From Carboxylicivirga caseinilyticus (GTDB lineage: Bacteria > Bacteroidota > Bacteroidia > Bacteroidales > Marinilabiliaceae), in contig JAFMVE010000002.1 in the NCBI GenBank assembly GCA_025499705.1, forward strand, positions 1 to 64,000: a stretch of 64,000 nt of DNA, read 5' to 3'. The position numbers and the translations under genes were made by a program. Each line of letters opens with the position of its first letter. Position 1 is the stretch's first letter. The notes beneath the pieces were generated by a model, which was not told the DNA's origin, searched no databases, and worked only from the letters and a program-made list of their open reading frames with translations. Shown piece by piece: positions 52,110-60,808 of the stretch.

Positions 52110-53180
52110 ATGTTTCCGCTATTATCAAAAGAGTCGAATGTATTTATAGTAGATGATCTGACAACAGACATTGAGCATCTTATATCAAATTTTCCAGAAG
52201 AGAAAGTCTTCCTTCTATCAGATAAAGAGTCATATAAACACTGTTTCCATAAAATTGAAAAAGTAAAAGGCCTTAGTCCTGAACGTACTGTTATTATTGC
52301 CGACGGCGATAACAACAAAGGACTTGCTGCCGTTGAGGAGGTATGGAAATTACTAAGTGATGGCGGTGCCGACAGGAAATCGCTATTATTAACTTTAGGG
52401 GGTGGAATGCCTTGTGATTTAGGTGGGTTTGCCGCTTCAACTTTTAAGAGAGGAATTAAATTTATTAATATTCCAACAACTCTTTTATCACAGGTTGATG
52501 CTTCAATCGGAGGGAAAACAGGTATTAATTTTGCTGGTCTTAAAAATGAAATTGGGGTATTTAATCATGCCACAGCCGTATTGATCGACACCAGCTTTTT
52601 TGAAACCCTTGATAAGCCAAATATTATTTCGGGTTTTGCCGAGATGATTAAGCATGCTTTCATCTACTCTGCCGAAGAATGGGAGAAACTAAAAAGTTTC
52701 GATATTAAAAATCCTGATTTGGATAAGCTGAAAGAATTGGTGGCTGATTCGATCCGCATCAAAGATTATTTTGTACAGAATGATCCTACCGAACACCATA
52801 TTCGTAAAGCATTGAATTTCGGACATACCTACGGACATGCATTTGAAAGTATGGCCTTGTACGAAGACAGGCCATTACTTCATGGTTATGCAGTAGCATT
52901 TGGTATGATTTGCGAACTATATCTGTCGCATACCCGTTTAGGATTTCCAATGCCTTTGGTATTAGAATTAGCTGAACGATTGGAAGACATTTACGGACAC
53001 TTCGACTTTTCAACAGATAAGTACGATGAGTTATACAGGCTGATGACACATGACAAGAAGAATGAAGGCAATAAAATCAATTTTACCTTGCTCGAAGAAA
53101 TCGGTAAGATTCAGATAAATTGCCAGGCAAGCCAGAAAGAGGTTTATGATGCCTTGTACTTTTACAACAATTTCAAATAA
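52110..53180 (+). CDS. aroB: 3-dehydroquinate synthase
   Basis: AroB makes 3-dehydroquinate, the second step of the shikimate pathway. NAD-binding and metal-site blocks are visible: LLTLGGGMPCDLGGFAAST, FINIPTTLLSQVDASIGGKT, ISGFAEMIKHAFI, ALNFGHTYGHAFES and LLHGYAVAFGM. The GGGMPCDLGG block differs from the commoner GGGVVGDLAG but keeps the glycine-rich shape. At 356 residues it is of normal length. It is paired with aroA 8 bp downstream. Confidence 0.93.
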   Translation: MFPLLSKESNVFIVDDLTTDIEHLISNFPEEKVFLLSDKESYKHCFHKIEKVKGLSPERTVIIADGDNNKGLAAVEEVWKLLSDGGADRKSLLLTLGGGMPCDLGGFAASTFKRGIKFINIPTTLLSQVDASIGGKTGINFAGLKNEIGVFNHATAVLIDTSFFETLDKPNIISGFAEMIKHAFIYSAEEWEKLKSFDIKNPDLDKLKELVADSIRIKDYFVQNDPTEHHIRKALNFGHTYGHAFESMALYEDRPLLHGYAVAFGMICELYLSHTRLGFPMPLVLELAERLEDIYGHFDFSTDKYDELYRLMTHDKKNEGNKINFTLLEEIGKIQINCQASQKEVYDALYFYNNFK

Positions 53181-53188
53181 AACTTAAA

Positions 53189-54412
53189 ATGCAATATACG
53201 CTTCAGTTTGAGAAAAAGACAGACAGTGTGCAAATACAACTGCCTGCTTCTAAAAGCATAAGCAACCGGTTATTATTATTAAACGCATTAAGCTACAGTC
53301 CTTTCGAAATCAAAAACCTATCTGATAGCGATGACACAAAAGTGATGCTAAACGTGTTAAATTCTGATACTTCAACTTTTGATGTGGGTGCTGCCGGAAC
53401 ATCGATGCGTTTTCTTACAGCGTTTTTATCTAAAATTGTTGGTGAGTGGACCATCACAGGTTCTTCACGCATGAAACAACGCCCCATTAAAATTTTGGTT
53501 GATGCTTTAACTCAACTAGGAGCCAGAATAGAATACATCGAGAATGAAGGATTTCCTCCCTTAAAAATATTTGGTTGCGCTTTAAAAGGTGGTGAACTAG
53601 AATTACCGGGTGATATCAGCAGTCAGTATATCTCGGCATTGATGATGATAGCTCCAACTATAGAAAATGGTTTAACATTAAAACTGACGGGAGATATAAT
53701 TTCAAGGCCTTACCTGAATATGACGTTGGCTTTAATGAAAGAATTTGGTGTTACAGGTACATGGAAAGGTAATTCAATCATCATTCCGGAAGCCAGTTAT
53801 AAAGCTGTTCAAACAAGTGTAGAATCGGACTGGAGTGCTGCCAGCTATTGGTACGAAATTGCTGCCATAAATCCTGAATTGAGTGTCACTTTAAAAGGAT
53901 TAAAGCGATACAGTCTGCAGGGTGATTCGAATGTTCAGAAAATATATAAAGAGTTGGGTATTGAAACCAAATTCTCACAAAAAGGAGTAAATCTGGTTAA
54001 TACTGGTAAAAAGTGCAGAAAACTAAATTACGATTTTATTAATGAGCCTGATCTGGCTCAAACAGTTGCCGTTACCTGCTGTCTGATGAATGTTCCTTTC
54101 CATTTTACAGGGCTGCAAACATTAAAGATTAAAGAAACTGATCGTATCTCAGCTTTGATCAACGAATTAGGCAAGATGGGTTATCTGCTTGAATCAAATC
54201 AAAAAGACAACCTGATTTGGAGCGGAGATAAAAAAGACGTAAGCGGAACCATTGAAATCGACACCTATAAAGACCATCGTATGGCAATGGCCTTTGCACC
54301 AGCTTCATTTACCGGTGTAAAAATATCTGTAAATGATCCAATGGTGGTTACCAAATCTTATCCTCACTATTGGGAGGATTTAAAATTGGTTGGTATTACT
54401 TCTGCTGAATAG
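53189..54412 (+). CDS. aroA: 3-phosphoshikimate 1-carboxyvinyltransferase (EPSP synthase)
   Basis: AroA joins phosphoenolpyruvate to shikimate 3-phosphate. The signatures are present: LPASKSISNRLLLLNAL, GAAGTSMRFLTAFL, GSSRMKQRPI, LPGDISSQYISALMM, KIKETDRISAL and DTYKDHRMAMAFAP. Its 407 residues are slightly short of many bacterial AroA proteins (about 430) but all active-site blocks are there. The glycine-rich block GAAGTSMRF carries alanine or serine where the E. coli type has GNAGTAMRP, so it may belong to a different class (inference). It ends before a strong two-way terminator. Confidence 0.93.
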   Translation: MQYTLQFEKKTDSVQIQLPASKSISNRLLLLNALSYSPFEIKNLSDSDDTKVMLNVLNSDTSTFDVGAAGTSMRFLTAFLSKIVGEWTITGSSRMKQRPIKILVDALTQLGARIEYIENEGFPPLKIFGCALKGGELELPGDISSQYISALMMIAPTIENGLTLKLTGDIISRPYLNMTLALMKEFGVTGTWKGNSIIIPEASYKAVQTSVESDWSAASYWYEIAAINPELSVTLKGLKRYSLQGDSNVQKIYKELGIETKFSQKGVNLVNTGKKCRKLNYDFINEPDLAQTVAVTCCLMNVPFHFTGLQTLKIKETDRISALINELGKMGYLLESNQKDNLIWSGDKKDVSGTIEIDTYKDHRMAMAFAPASFTGVKISVNDPMVVTKSYPHYWEDLKLVGITSAE

Positions 54413-54429
54413 ATCGCACTAAAAAAATT

Positions 54430-54486
54430 AAAACGGGATAGCATCTTAAATGAATTTTTCAAATAGGATGCGATCCCGTTTTTTTA
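54430..54486. terminator. Bidirectional terminator between aroA and the VWA gene
   Basis: AAAACGGGAT (54430-54439) and GCATC (54441-54445) pair with GATGC (54467-54471) and ATCCCGTTTT (54473-54482), with one mismatch between, around a 21-base loop. T and A runs flank both sides. Confidence 0.8.
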
Positions 54487-54499
54487 GCTTATCTAAATA

Positions 54500-56380
54500 T
54501 TATTCCTCCAAAGCAACCTGTTTACTTAATGAATCAGCCGTTTTAATTAGTCGTACCATCTCAGCTTTAAAACCATCTTCATCTTCACCACGGGCCTCTT
54601 TAGCAATATCTTGAATTGAATCATAATTCATGTCACCAATATATTTAGAGTCACTTAACCTCATTCCAAAAGCAGCAACTGATGCCGCAAATCGAAAATC
54701 ATGACTGGCCTTTTTAAATTCATCAACTGTTCCTTTTACAGCAAATACCATTAAGGTACTTTTGTTTTCATCAGGTTTTTTATACCTCAATTTCAATGTC
54801 AGCCATTCATTGCTTGTATCATTAGTTCGATGAACCAGCTTTTTCTGATATTTTAAATCATCCACCGTTTTAATCCACACTTCAGCATCCTCAGCTCCCT
54901 GCGGAATAATTTCATATAGTGCGGTTACTGTATGACCAGCTCCAATCTCTCCGGCATCTTTGGTATCATCATTAAAATCTTCTTTATTCAACAATCGGTT
55001 TTCGTAACCAATCAAACGATAAGCCAGTACCTTTTGAGGATTAAACTCAATCTGAAATTTCACATCCTTGGCAATGGTAAAAAGGGTTCCGCCAAATTCA
55101 CTTACCAGAGTCTTCTGAGCTTCCTGAAGGTTATCGATATAGGCATAATTACCATTGCCTTTATCTGCAATTATCTCCATTCGATCATCTTTATAATTGC
55201 CCATTCCAAAACCCAGCACTGTCATAAATATGCCATTCTCTTTTTCCTGCGATACCAACTCTTCCATTGAGGCATTTGAACTCTCTCCCACATTAAAATC
55301 ACCGTCAGTGGCCAGAATAATTCTGTTATTTCCGCCTTTTATCAAATGCTCCTTAGCTGTTTTATAAGCAAGCATCAATCCTGCTCCACCTGCAGTTGAA
55401 CCTCCGGCCTGCAATCGGTCCAATGCATCCAGTATGGTCTTTTTATTTTTACCGGAAGTTGGCTCCAACACTAAACCTGCAGCTCCGGCATACACCACAA
55501 TCGACACATAATCTTCATCTCTCAATTCATTAACCAGCAATCGGAATGATGATTTTAAAAGAGGTAATTTATTACTGGAATTCATTGAACCCGAAACATC
55601 AATCAGAAATACCAGATTGGATGCAGGTAGATTTTCTTTGTCAATCTCCATTCCTTTCAAACCCACTTTCAATAGGTAATGATCATTATTCCAAGGACAA
55701 ACAGCCATTTCAGAACCAACAGAAAAAGGGTGTTCATCATCAGGCAATTCGTAATCATAATTAAAGTAATTTATCATCTCTTCCACTCTAACAGATCCTT
55801 CAGGAGGTAGCTGTCCCTGATTCAAGAATCGACGAACATTGGTATAACTGGCCCGGTCAACATCAACCGAAAAAGTAGAAAGCGGCTCATCGGTTACCTG
55901 TTTATAGCCATTTTCACTTACCGAAGCATAACTTTCGGTATTAAACTCTTTGTCATAGGCAATATGGTTAGCATAACCACGGATCATCACACCGGATGTG
56001 TTGCCTTTTAAACTATTTGAAATCGCTCCTGTTATGGAACGCTTTTGCCGTACACCATACCCAACAACCACACATTCTTCAATAGCCACCTGGTTATTCT
56101 TCATCACCACATTGATAACCTTTTTGCCTTTCACTGCAATTTGTTCTTCTTTCATACCAACAAAAGAAAAGACGAGTACATCTGAATCTGAATTAACAGT
56201 GATCTTATAATCACCATATGCATCTGTTATGACTCCGGTTTGTGTACCTTTTATTAACACACTCACGCCAGGTATCTCTGCTCCTGTTTCATCAGTTACC
56301 TTACCTGTAATTACTTGCTGAGCTATTAACTGAAAACTCATCAAAGCAAATATCATTGATATTAAAGCAATTCGTTTCAT
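54500..56380 (-). CDS. VWA surface protein with carboxypeptidase-like domain and SusC-like stub
   Basis: The 626-residue exported protein has a signal peptide (ending LIAQ, about 20) and a carboxypeptidase-D regulatory-like domain (about 21-95). A short VVVGYGVRQKRSITGAIS segment follows that is typical of the plug start of SusC-type TonB-dependent receptors, yet no barrel follows. Then come an N-terminal VWA-associated part (PLSTFSVDVDRASYTNVRR, a YfbK-like block), a VWA domain with the metal site DVSGSMNSS (near residue 262), and a C-terminal DUF3520-like part. VWA domains bind protein partners through a metal ion. It diverges from the ECF sigma gene across 109 bp, and both neighbours on that side share its carboxypeptidase-like domain theme. 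Confidence 0.85.
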   Translation of the reverse strand: MKRIALISMIFALMSFQLIAQQVITGKVTDETGAEIPGVSVLIKGTQTGVITDAYGDYKITVNSDSDVLVFSFVGMKEEQIAVKGKKVINVVMKNNQVAIEECVVVGYGVRQKRSITGAISNSLKGNTSGVMIRGYANHIAYDKEFNTESYASVSENGYKQVTDEPLSTFSVDVDRASYTNVRRFLNQGQLPPEGSVRVEEMINYFNYDYELPDDEHPFSVGSEMAVCPWNNDHYLLKVGLKGMEIDKENLPASNLVFLIDVSGSMNSSNKLPLLKSSFRLLVNELRDEDYVSIVVYAGAAGLVLEPTSGKNKKTILDALDRLQAGGSTAGGAGLMLAYKTAKEHLIKGGNNRIILATDGDFNVGESSNASMEELVSQEKENGIFMTVLGFGMGNYKDDRMEIIADKGNGNYAYIDNLQEAQKTLVSEFGGTLFTIAKDVKFQIEFNPQKVLAYRLIGYENRLLNKEDFNDDTKDAGEIGAGHTVTALYEIIPQGAEDAEVWIKTVDDLKYQKKLVHRTNDTSNEWLTLKLRYKKPDENKSTLMVFAVKGTVDEFKKASHDFRFAASVAAFGMRLSDSKYIGDMNYDSIQDIAKEARGEDEDGFKAEMVRLIKTADSLSKQVALEE

Positions 56381-56489
56381 AGTATTTATATTTTATGGTT
56401 CTACATTCTGACAATAGGATGCAGCCCATTTATTTATTCCATAAAAAATTTTGATATTTTTTCTACTTTTAGAGCATTCTAATAGATCT

Positions 56490-57071
56490 ATGATTCAAAA
56501 TTTCTTCAAAATCAAACCATTAAGCGATGATCTTTTGCTAAAGAAATTTCAGGAAACTCAAAATCTTGATTTTCTTGGGCAACTTTATGAAAGGTACATG
56601 CACCTGGTTTATGGGGTATGTTTAAAATATTTGAAGAATAAAGAAGAGGCCCAGGATGCTGTTATGGGTATTTTTGAAAAACTTAACAAAGAAATTCCCG
56701 GAAAAGAAATAAATGATTTTAAGCCCTGGCTGTATGTTGTAGCTAAGAATTATTGCCTGATGCAACTGAGAAAAGAACAAAGCCTTAAAAAGAATTCATC
56801 TGAATATGAAAAAAGTGAACTTCTTTTTATGGAAACAGAGGAACCTTTGCATCATACTAATAACTGGGAGCCGGATGCTATGGATATCCGACTGAAAGAG
56901 TGCCTTGAAAAATTAAAAGACAGGCAGAGAAGTTGCATTGAATTATTTTATTTTAATGAACTTTGTTATAAGGAAATAAGTGAAAAACTAACACTTGACG
57001 TTAAGAAAGTAAAAAGTTATATACAGAATGGAAAACGTAATTTAAAGAATTGCATTGAGTCAAAAGCATGA
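56490..57071 (+). CDS. ECF-type RNA polymerase sigma factor
   Basis: The 193-residue protein shows sigma region 2 (LGQLYERYMHLVYGVCLKYL, then EEAQDAVMGIFEKL) and region 4 (KDRQRSCIELFYFNELCYKE, with the helix-turn-helix EISEKLTLDVKKVKSYIQNG). No extra domains are present. I chose the ATG at 56490; a TTG 13 codons upstream gives an unconvincing hydrophobic leader. Its end overlaps the anti-sigma gene by 4 bases (ATGA). The target promoters are unknown; the divergent VWA gene is one candidate. Confidence 0.88.
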   Translation: MIQNFFKIKPLSDDLLLKKFQETQNLDFLGQLYERYMHLVYGVCLKYLKNKEEAQDAVMGIFEKLNKEIPGKEINDFKPWLYVVAKNYCLMQLRKEQSLKKNSSEYEKSELLFMETEEPLHHTNNWEPDAMDIRLKECLEKLKDRQRSCIELFYFNELCYKEISEKLTLDVKKVKSYIQNGKRNLKNCIESKA

Positions 57072-58399
57072 ATAAGTTAAACGGACATAATATGATAACA
57101 GGTTTGTCATCATTCTTCCAATATTTGAAAGGAAAAATGAATGCCCGTGATGAGCATGCTTTTGAACGCCATTTATTAAATGATCCATTTGAATCTGATG
57201 CTCTGGATGGGTTTAAAAACTTTAAAGAAGAAGATCTGACTAAAGATTTAGCTTTTCTAAAATCTAAAATCCAGAAAGATAAAGGTGGTATTGTCAGGTT
57301 TATCAATCGAAAGTCAGTGGCTGTTGCTGCTTCTGTTATTGTTATACTTGGACTTCTTTCTGTTTTACTATTATTACAACCCAAACAACCTCAATTAGTT
57401 TCGCAAAAAATTGAACCCGTTATTCAACAAGAAAAATCTTCGCCAGACAAACAAGATCAATTGGATCAGCCAAATACTGAAGCTCTGCAAGAAGAGGATA
57501 GAATTGTTGTTGAACCAGAAGAAAAAGTACTTGCTGATAAGGTTACGCTAGCTGATGCAGAACCTGAACTGGCAGACGAAAGCGAATCTATTGAAAAGCT
57601 TCCCTCTGTTCAAGCTTCTAAAAGTAAGGTTCAATTGGCATCATCAAAAAAAGCTAAAATCAATTCTTTCAATGTTGAACCACAATCTTTTATTGAATCA
57701 AATCAACGAAGAACTGAATCTGACAGTGGCAACAACCATTTATCTGGAACATTAAAAGGAGAAGAATTTATTGGTGGAGGTACTGGTCAAATTGATATGG
57801 TTACCATACAGGGTAAAGTCAAAGACAAATATCAACACCCGGTAGCTGGTGCCAACATCCAGGTCAAAGGCACTTCACATGCTACTTTATCAAATGCGGA
57901 TGGTAGTTATCGACTAAAATTTCCGATAAACGATACAGCCCAACCTGTTACAGCTTCATTTTTGGGCTATGTTCCATCTGAAATAGCGCAGAATAACAAC
58001 GACACCATTGATTTTACGCTCAATGAAGAATTCTTTGCTCTAAGTGAAATTCAAACGATCAGTCCCAAAGAAGAAAAACCTGCACAAACAGAGGACTTTG
58101 TTCCTGCTGAACCTGAAATTGATATGGATGAATATCTGGATGAATTACTAAAAGAAATGCGCTACCCTGAGGATGGCAGCGGCAAAAAAGAAATCGTTGT
58201 AGCCCTGGTAGTTATATCTGATGATGGAGATATAAAAGACATTAATATAAAACGATCACCGGGACATGCATATTCCATTGAGGCTATACGAATTATTAAA
58301 AATGGTCCATTATGGAAACCAGCCTATCAGTTTGGAGTACCCGTTCAGGACGAAGTAAAGGTGAAAATCCAGTTTATTCCTCTAGTAGAGAACGAATAG
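57068..58399 (+). CDS. Anti-sigma-like membrane protein with carboxypeptidase-like and TonB C-terminal domains
   Basis: This 443-residue protein has an N-terminal cytoplasmic part (about 1-80) with the ARDEHAFERHLLNDPFESDA stretch common in Bacteroidota anti-sigma/TonB hybrids, then one membrane helix (about 82-102). A charged, proline- and glutamate-rich periplasmic linker follows. Then comes a carboxypeptidase-regulatory-like domain (VTIQGKVKDKYQHPVAGANI to FLGYVP, about 240-300) and a TonB-like C-terminal domain (KEIVVALVVISDDGDIKDIN to EVKVKIQF). It starts inside the sigma stop codon, so sigma and anti-sigma are made together. It may hold the sigma factor at the membrane and release it on a periplasmic signal (inference). 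Confidence 0.82.
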   Translation: MNKLNGHNMITGLSSFFQYLKGKMNARDEHAFERHLLNDPFESDALDGFKNFKEEDLTKDLAFLKSKIQKDKGGIVRFINRKSVAVAASVIVILGLLSVLLLLQPKQPQLVSQKIEPVIQQEKSSPDKQDQLDQPNTEALQEEDRIVVEPEEKVLADKVTLADAEPELADESESIEKLPSVQASKSKVQLASSKKAKINSFNVEPQSFIESNQRRTESDSGNNHLSGTLKGEEFIGGGTGQIDMVTIQGKVKDKYQHPVAGANIQVKGTSHATLSNADGSYRLKFPINDTAQPVTASFLGYVPSEIAQNNNDTIDFTLNEEFFALSEIQTISPKEEKPAQTEDFVPAEPEIDMDEYLDELLKEMRYPEDGSGKKEIVVALVVISDDGDIKDINIKRSPGHAYSIEAIRIIKNGPLWKPAYQFGVPVQDEVKVKIQFIPLVENE

Positions 58400-58447
58400 C
58401 TGTTTTGGTTATTATCCCGGGTTGTTTTAATATTTCGCACAAGCCAT

Positions 58448-58455
58448 TATCTTTG
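58448..58455 (+). promoter_or_regulatory. -7 promoter element for the small lipoprotein gene
   Basis: TATCTTTG matches TAnnTTTG, with TTTT 19 bases upstream in place of TTTG, and lies 20 bases before the ATG. Confidence 0.4.
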
Positions 58456-58474
58456 AATAATTCAAACACCTATA

Positions 58475-58933
58475 ATGAGTGGAATTAATATAAAGCAGCA
58501 CTACCTGTACAAAGCTCTGATAATTTGGCTTGTGTTTTCACAATGCAGTACCAGCGATCCGCTAATTACTTCAACTTTTTTACTCGAAGACAAATGGTTA
58601 CTAACTGAGGTTGTAGCACCAGATTATCCGTTTCCGCTAGATCAGGACACCAATGACATCAGTCTGTCTTTCCCAAAAACAGAGGAGTATGAATTATACT
58701 TATCTGAGAAAAGTTGTAATGGTGAATATATTGCCAGTCAGGATGGCGAAATTGAATTCACCAGAACCAATTGTTCAACAGACTGTTGTGTTTCGGAGTG
58801 GGATCATTACTTTTTAACCTTGTTGAATAAATCAACACAATTCAAGGCAACTGACGGAGAGTCACTTAAGCTCATCATTAATGAAGATAATTATCTGATC
58901 TTTGATTTCGAGAACAAAACCTTAACGAACTAA
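58475..58933 (+). CDS. Small lipoprotein, unknown function
   Basis: The 152-residue protein has a hydrophobic start with a lipobox-like end (VFSQC at about residue 23), so it is probably a lipoprotein. The mature part has strand-like segments, LEDKWLLTEVVAPDYP and LKLIINEDNYLIFDFENKTL, and a cysteine-rich middle (NCSTDCCVSEW). The pattern resembles META/lipocalin-like small lipoproteins, but this is weak. It follows the anti-sigma gene by 75 bp with its own promoter element. Confidence 0.6.
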   Translation: MSGINIKQHYLYKALIIWLVFSQCSTSDPLITSTFLLEDKWLLTEVVAPDYPFPLDQDTNDISLSFPKTEEYELYLSEKSCNGEYIASQDGEIEFTRTNCSTDCCVSEWDHYFLTLLNKSTQFKATDGESLKLIINEDNYLIFDFENKTLTN

Positions 58934-58985
58934 AAAATTTGATTGTTACATTTTTTTATACGTGTAAACATTTTTTAATTTGTCA

Positions 58986-58993
58986 TAAATTTG
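58986..58993 (+). promoter_or_regulatory. -7 promoter element for the PorT-family barrel gene
   Basis: TAAATTTG matches TAnnTTTG, 40 bases before the ATG at 59034. Confidence 0.4.
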
Positions 58994-59033
58994 AAACTTT
59001 GAATTCTAATAAATTCATAAAAACCTAATTATA

Positions 59034-59648
59034 ATGAAAAAGCTAATTGTGATAGTAGCCTTAATAGGCATCGTTTTTACTTTGAACGCACAGGACAGGA
59101 TTGCAGTTGGATTAAAGGCAGGATTTAACTCTACCAAAATAAAAATATCTGATTTCACATCGAGCGATAATCTTGATGACATAAAAAACAATGCAAAAAG
59201 TGGCTTCTTATTCGGAGCATATGGAAAAGTTAGATTAATTGGCTCTTTATCATTTCAGCCTGAATTGTATTATGCAAAAAAGACATCTGAATTAAAAGCA
59301 TATTACAACGGGGGATTTGATGTTAGCCAAAATGATTTCCATACATGGGACATCCCTTTGCTAGCTAATCTTCAGCTATTAGATTTATCTGTTATTAAAG
59401 TTTATGGAGTTGCCGGACCGGTTGCCTCGTTTATTGCCAAAACAAAAACAGATATTCCTGAGCTGGATGAATACAAAAAAGCAAACTGGACTTTCCAGGC
59501 AGGAGCTGGTGTTCAAATCTGGCGTTTAACTGCTGATGTACGCTATGAGTGGGGTTTATCTGATATTTCAGATTTAGCTGATTACAATATCGGTCAGAAA
59601 ACTGATGTATTGACATTCTCTGTAGGTTACAGATTATTCGGTTTATAA
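59034..59648 (+). CDS. Outer-membrane beta-barrel protein (PorT-family fold)
   Basis: This 204-residue protein has a signal peptide (ending LNAQ, about 20), then barrel strands: IAVGLKAGFNSTKIKI, SGFLFGAYGKVRLIGSLSFQPEL, FHTWDIPLLANLQLL and the closing VLTFSVGYRLFGL. It fits the OMP_b-brl_2 family to which PorT belongs. True PorT is a T9SS accessory, but this protein is more likely one of the many general barrels of the family. A hairpin follows the stop. Confidence 0.8.
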   Translation: MKKLIVIVALIGIVFTLNAQDRIAVGLKAGFNSTKIKISDFTSSDNLDDIKNNAKSGFLFGAYGKVRLIGSLSFQPELYYAKKTSELKAYYNGGFDVSQNDFHTWDIPLLANLQLLDLSVIKVYGVAGPVASFIAKTKTDIPELDEYKKANWTFQAGAGVQIWRLTADVRYEWGLSDISDLADYNIGQKTDVLTFSVGYRLFGL

Positions 59649-59670
59649 AAATATTACCCAAATCTTATAT

Positions 59671-59707
59671 GAAAGTGGCCGGTTTCCGATTGGAGCCGGC
59701 CACTTTC
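59671..59707 (+). terminator. Hairpin terminator after the barrel gene
   Basis: GAAAGTGGCCGG at 59671-59682 pairs exactly with CCGGCCACTTTC at 59696-59707 around a 13-base loop. The following T run is short (ATTTTC). Confidence 0.65.
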
Positions 59708-59760
59708 ATTTTCTGTTGTAAAAGGAAAAGAGTAATTTAACCTTTCTAATAAATGCAGAC

Positions 59761-60792
59761 ATGGATACAATTTTAGTAACAGGAGGTACTGGATATGTAG
59801 GATCCTGGATAGTAAAAGGGCTGCTTGACAAAGCATATACCGTTAGATTAACCGTTAGAGATAAAAACAACGAAGCCAAATACGAAAACCTAAGACAGAT
59901 AGCCCTTACAACCAAAGGCAAACTTGAAATATGGGAAGCTGATCTGCTTGAAGAGGGTTCCTTCGATGATGCAGCTTTGGGTTGCGATGCAATTATCCAT
60001 GTTGCTTCTCCTTTCACGTTAAGATTTAAAGATGCTCAACGAGATTTGATTGATCCTGCCATTAAAGGTACACGTAATGTATTGTTTGCTGCAAGCAAAG
60101 CAGGTACTGTCAAAAAAGTAGTACTTACATCCAGTGTAGCAGCTATTCATGGCGACACCATCGATATGCAGGAACAAGGTCTCGACGAATTTACTGAAGA
60201 ACAATTCAATGGTTCCAGCTCGTTAACACATCAACCTTACTCTTTCTCTAAGGTTTCGGCAGAAAAAGAAGCCTGGAAGATTGCAGAAAGTCAGGATGAA
60301 TGGAAATTGTTTGTTATCAATCCATCTTTTGTTATGGGACCTTCATTAAGCAGTTTATCCGATTCTGAGAGTCTGAGTTTTATGAAGGATATTCTTTCCG
60401 GAAAATTTGCCATGGGTGCACCGGCTATCATGTTTGGTTTTGTTGATGTTCGTGATGTGGCCAAGGCACACATTCTTGCTTTAGAGAATGAAAAGAGTGA
60501 AGGTCGGCATTTGTTAGCCGAACGAACTATTGATGTTTTGGATTATATTAAGTTGATAGAAAAAGCTTTTCCAGGCAAATTTAAACTTCCAACGAAACAT
60601 GCGGCAAAGTTTTTGTTATTGATGACAGGTTGGATGTTTAAACTAAGTAGCAAATTTATCAAACGTAATGTTGGATTTCCGCTCAGTTTGAATTCAACCA
60701 AAAGTCGTGAAGCATTAGGTTTGGAATACATTCCTTTGGAACAAACCGTTAAAGACATGGTGGTACAAATGCTTGACGATAAACTGATTTAA
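59761..60792 (+). CDS. SDR-family NAD(P)-dependent aldehyde/dihydroflavonol-reductase-like protein
   Basis: The 343-residue protein is an extended short-chain dehydrogenase. The nucleotide-binding start is ILVTGGTGYVGSWIVKGLL, the catalytic serine lies in LTSSVAAIHG, and the Tyr-Lys pair in PYSFSKVSAEKEAW. The late VDVRDVAKAHILALEN block is usual in aldehyde reductases related to dihydroflavonol 4-reductase. The substrate cannot be read from sequence. It lies 16 bp before the transglutaminase-like gene, so the two may be co-transcribed. Confidence 0.87.
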   Translation: MDTILVTGGTGYVGSWIVKGLLDKAYTVRLTVRDKNNEAKYENLRQIALTTKGKLEIWEADLLEEGSFDDAALGCDAIIHVASPFTLRFKDAQRDLIDPAIKGTRNVLFAASKAGTVKKVVLTSSVAAIHGDTIDMQEQGLDEFTEEQFNGSSSLTHQPYSFSKVSAEKEAWKIAESQDEWKLFVINPSFVMGPSLSSLSDSESLSFMKDILSGKFAMGAPAIMFGFVDVRDVAKAHILALENEKSEGRHLLAERTIDVLDYIKLIEKAFPGKFKLPTKHAAKFLLLMTGWMFKLSSKFIKRNVGFPLSLNSTKSREALGLEYIPLEQTVKDMVVQMLDDKLI

Positions 60793-60808
60793 TCTAAAAA
60801 CAGTAGCT

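Noticed and set aside
54500-56380. A SusC-type TonB-dependent receptor, from the VGYG...SITGA segment
   Set aside because: The protein is 626 residues with a VWA domain and shows no plug or barrel after the segment.
59034-59648. The T9SS accessory PorT
   Set aside because: The barrel belongs to the same broad family, but nothing in the sequence or context singles out PorT.
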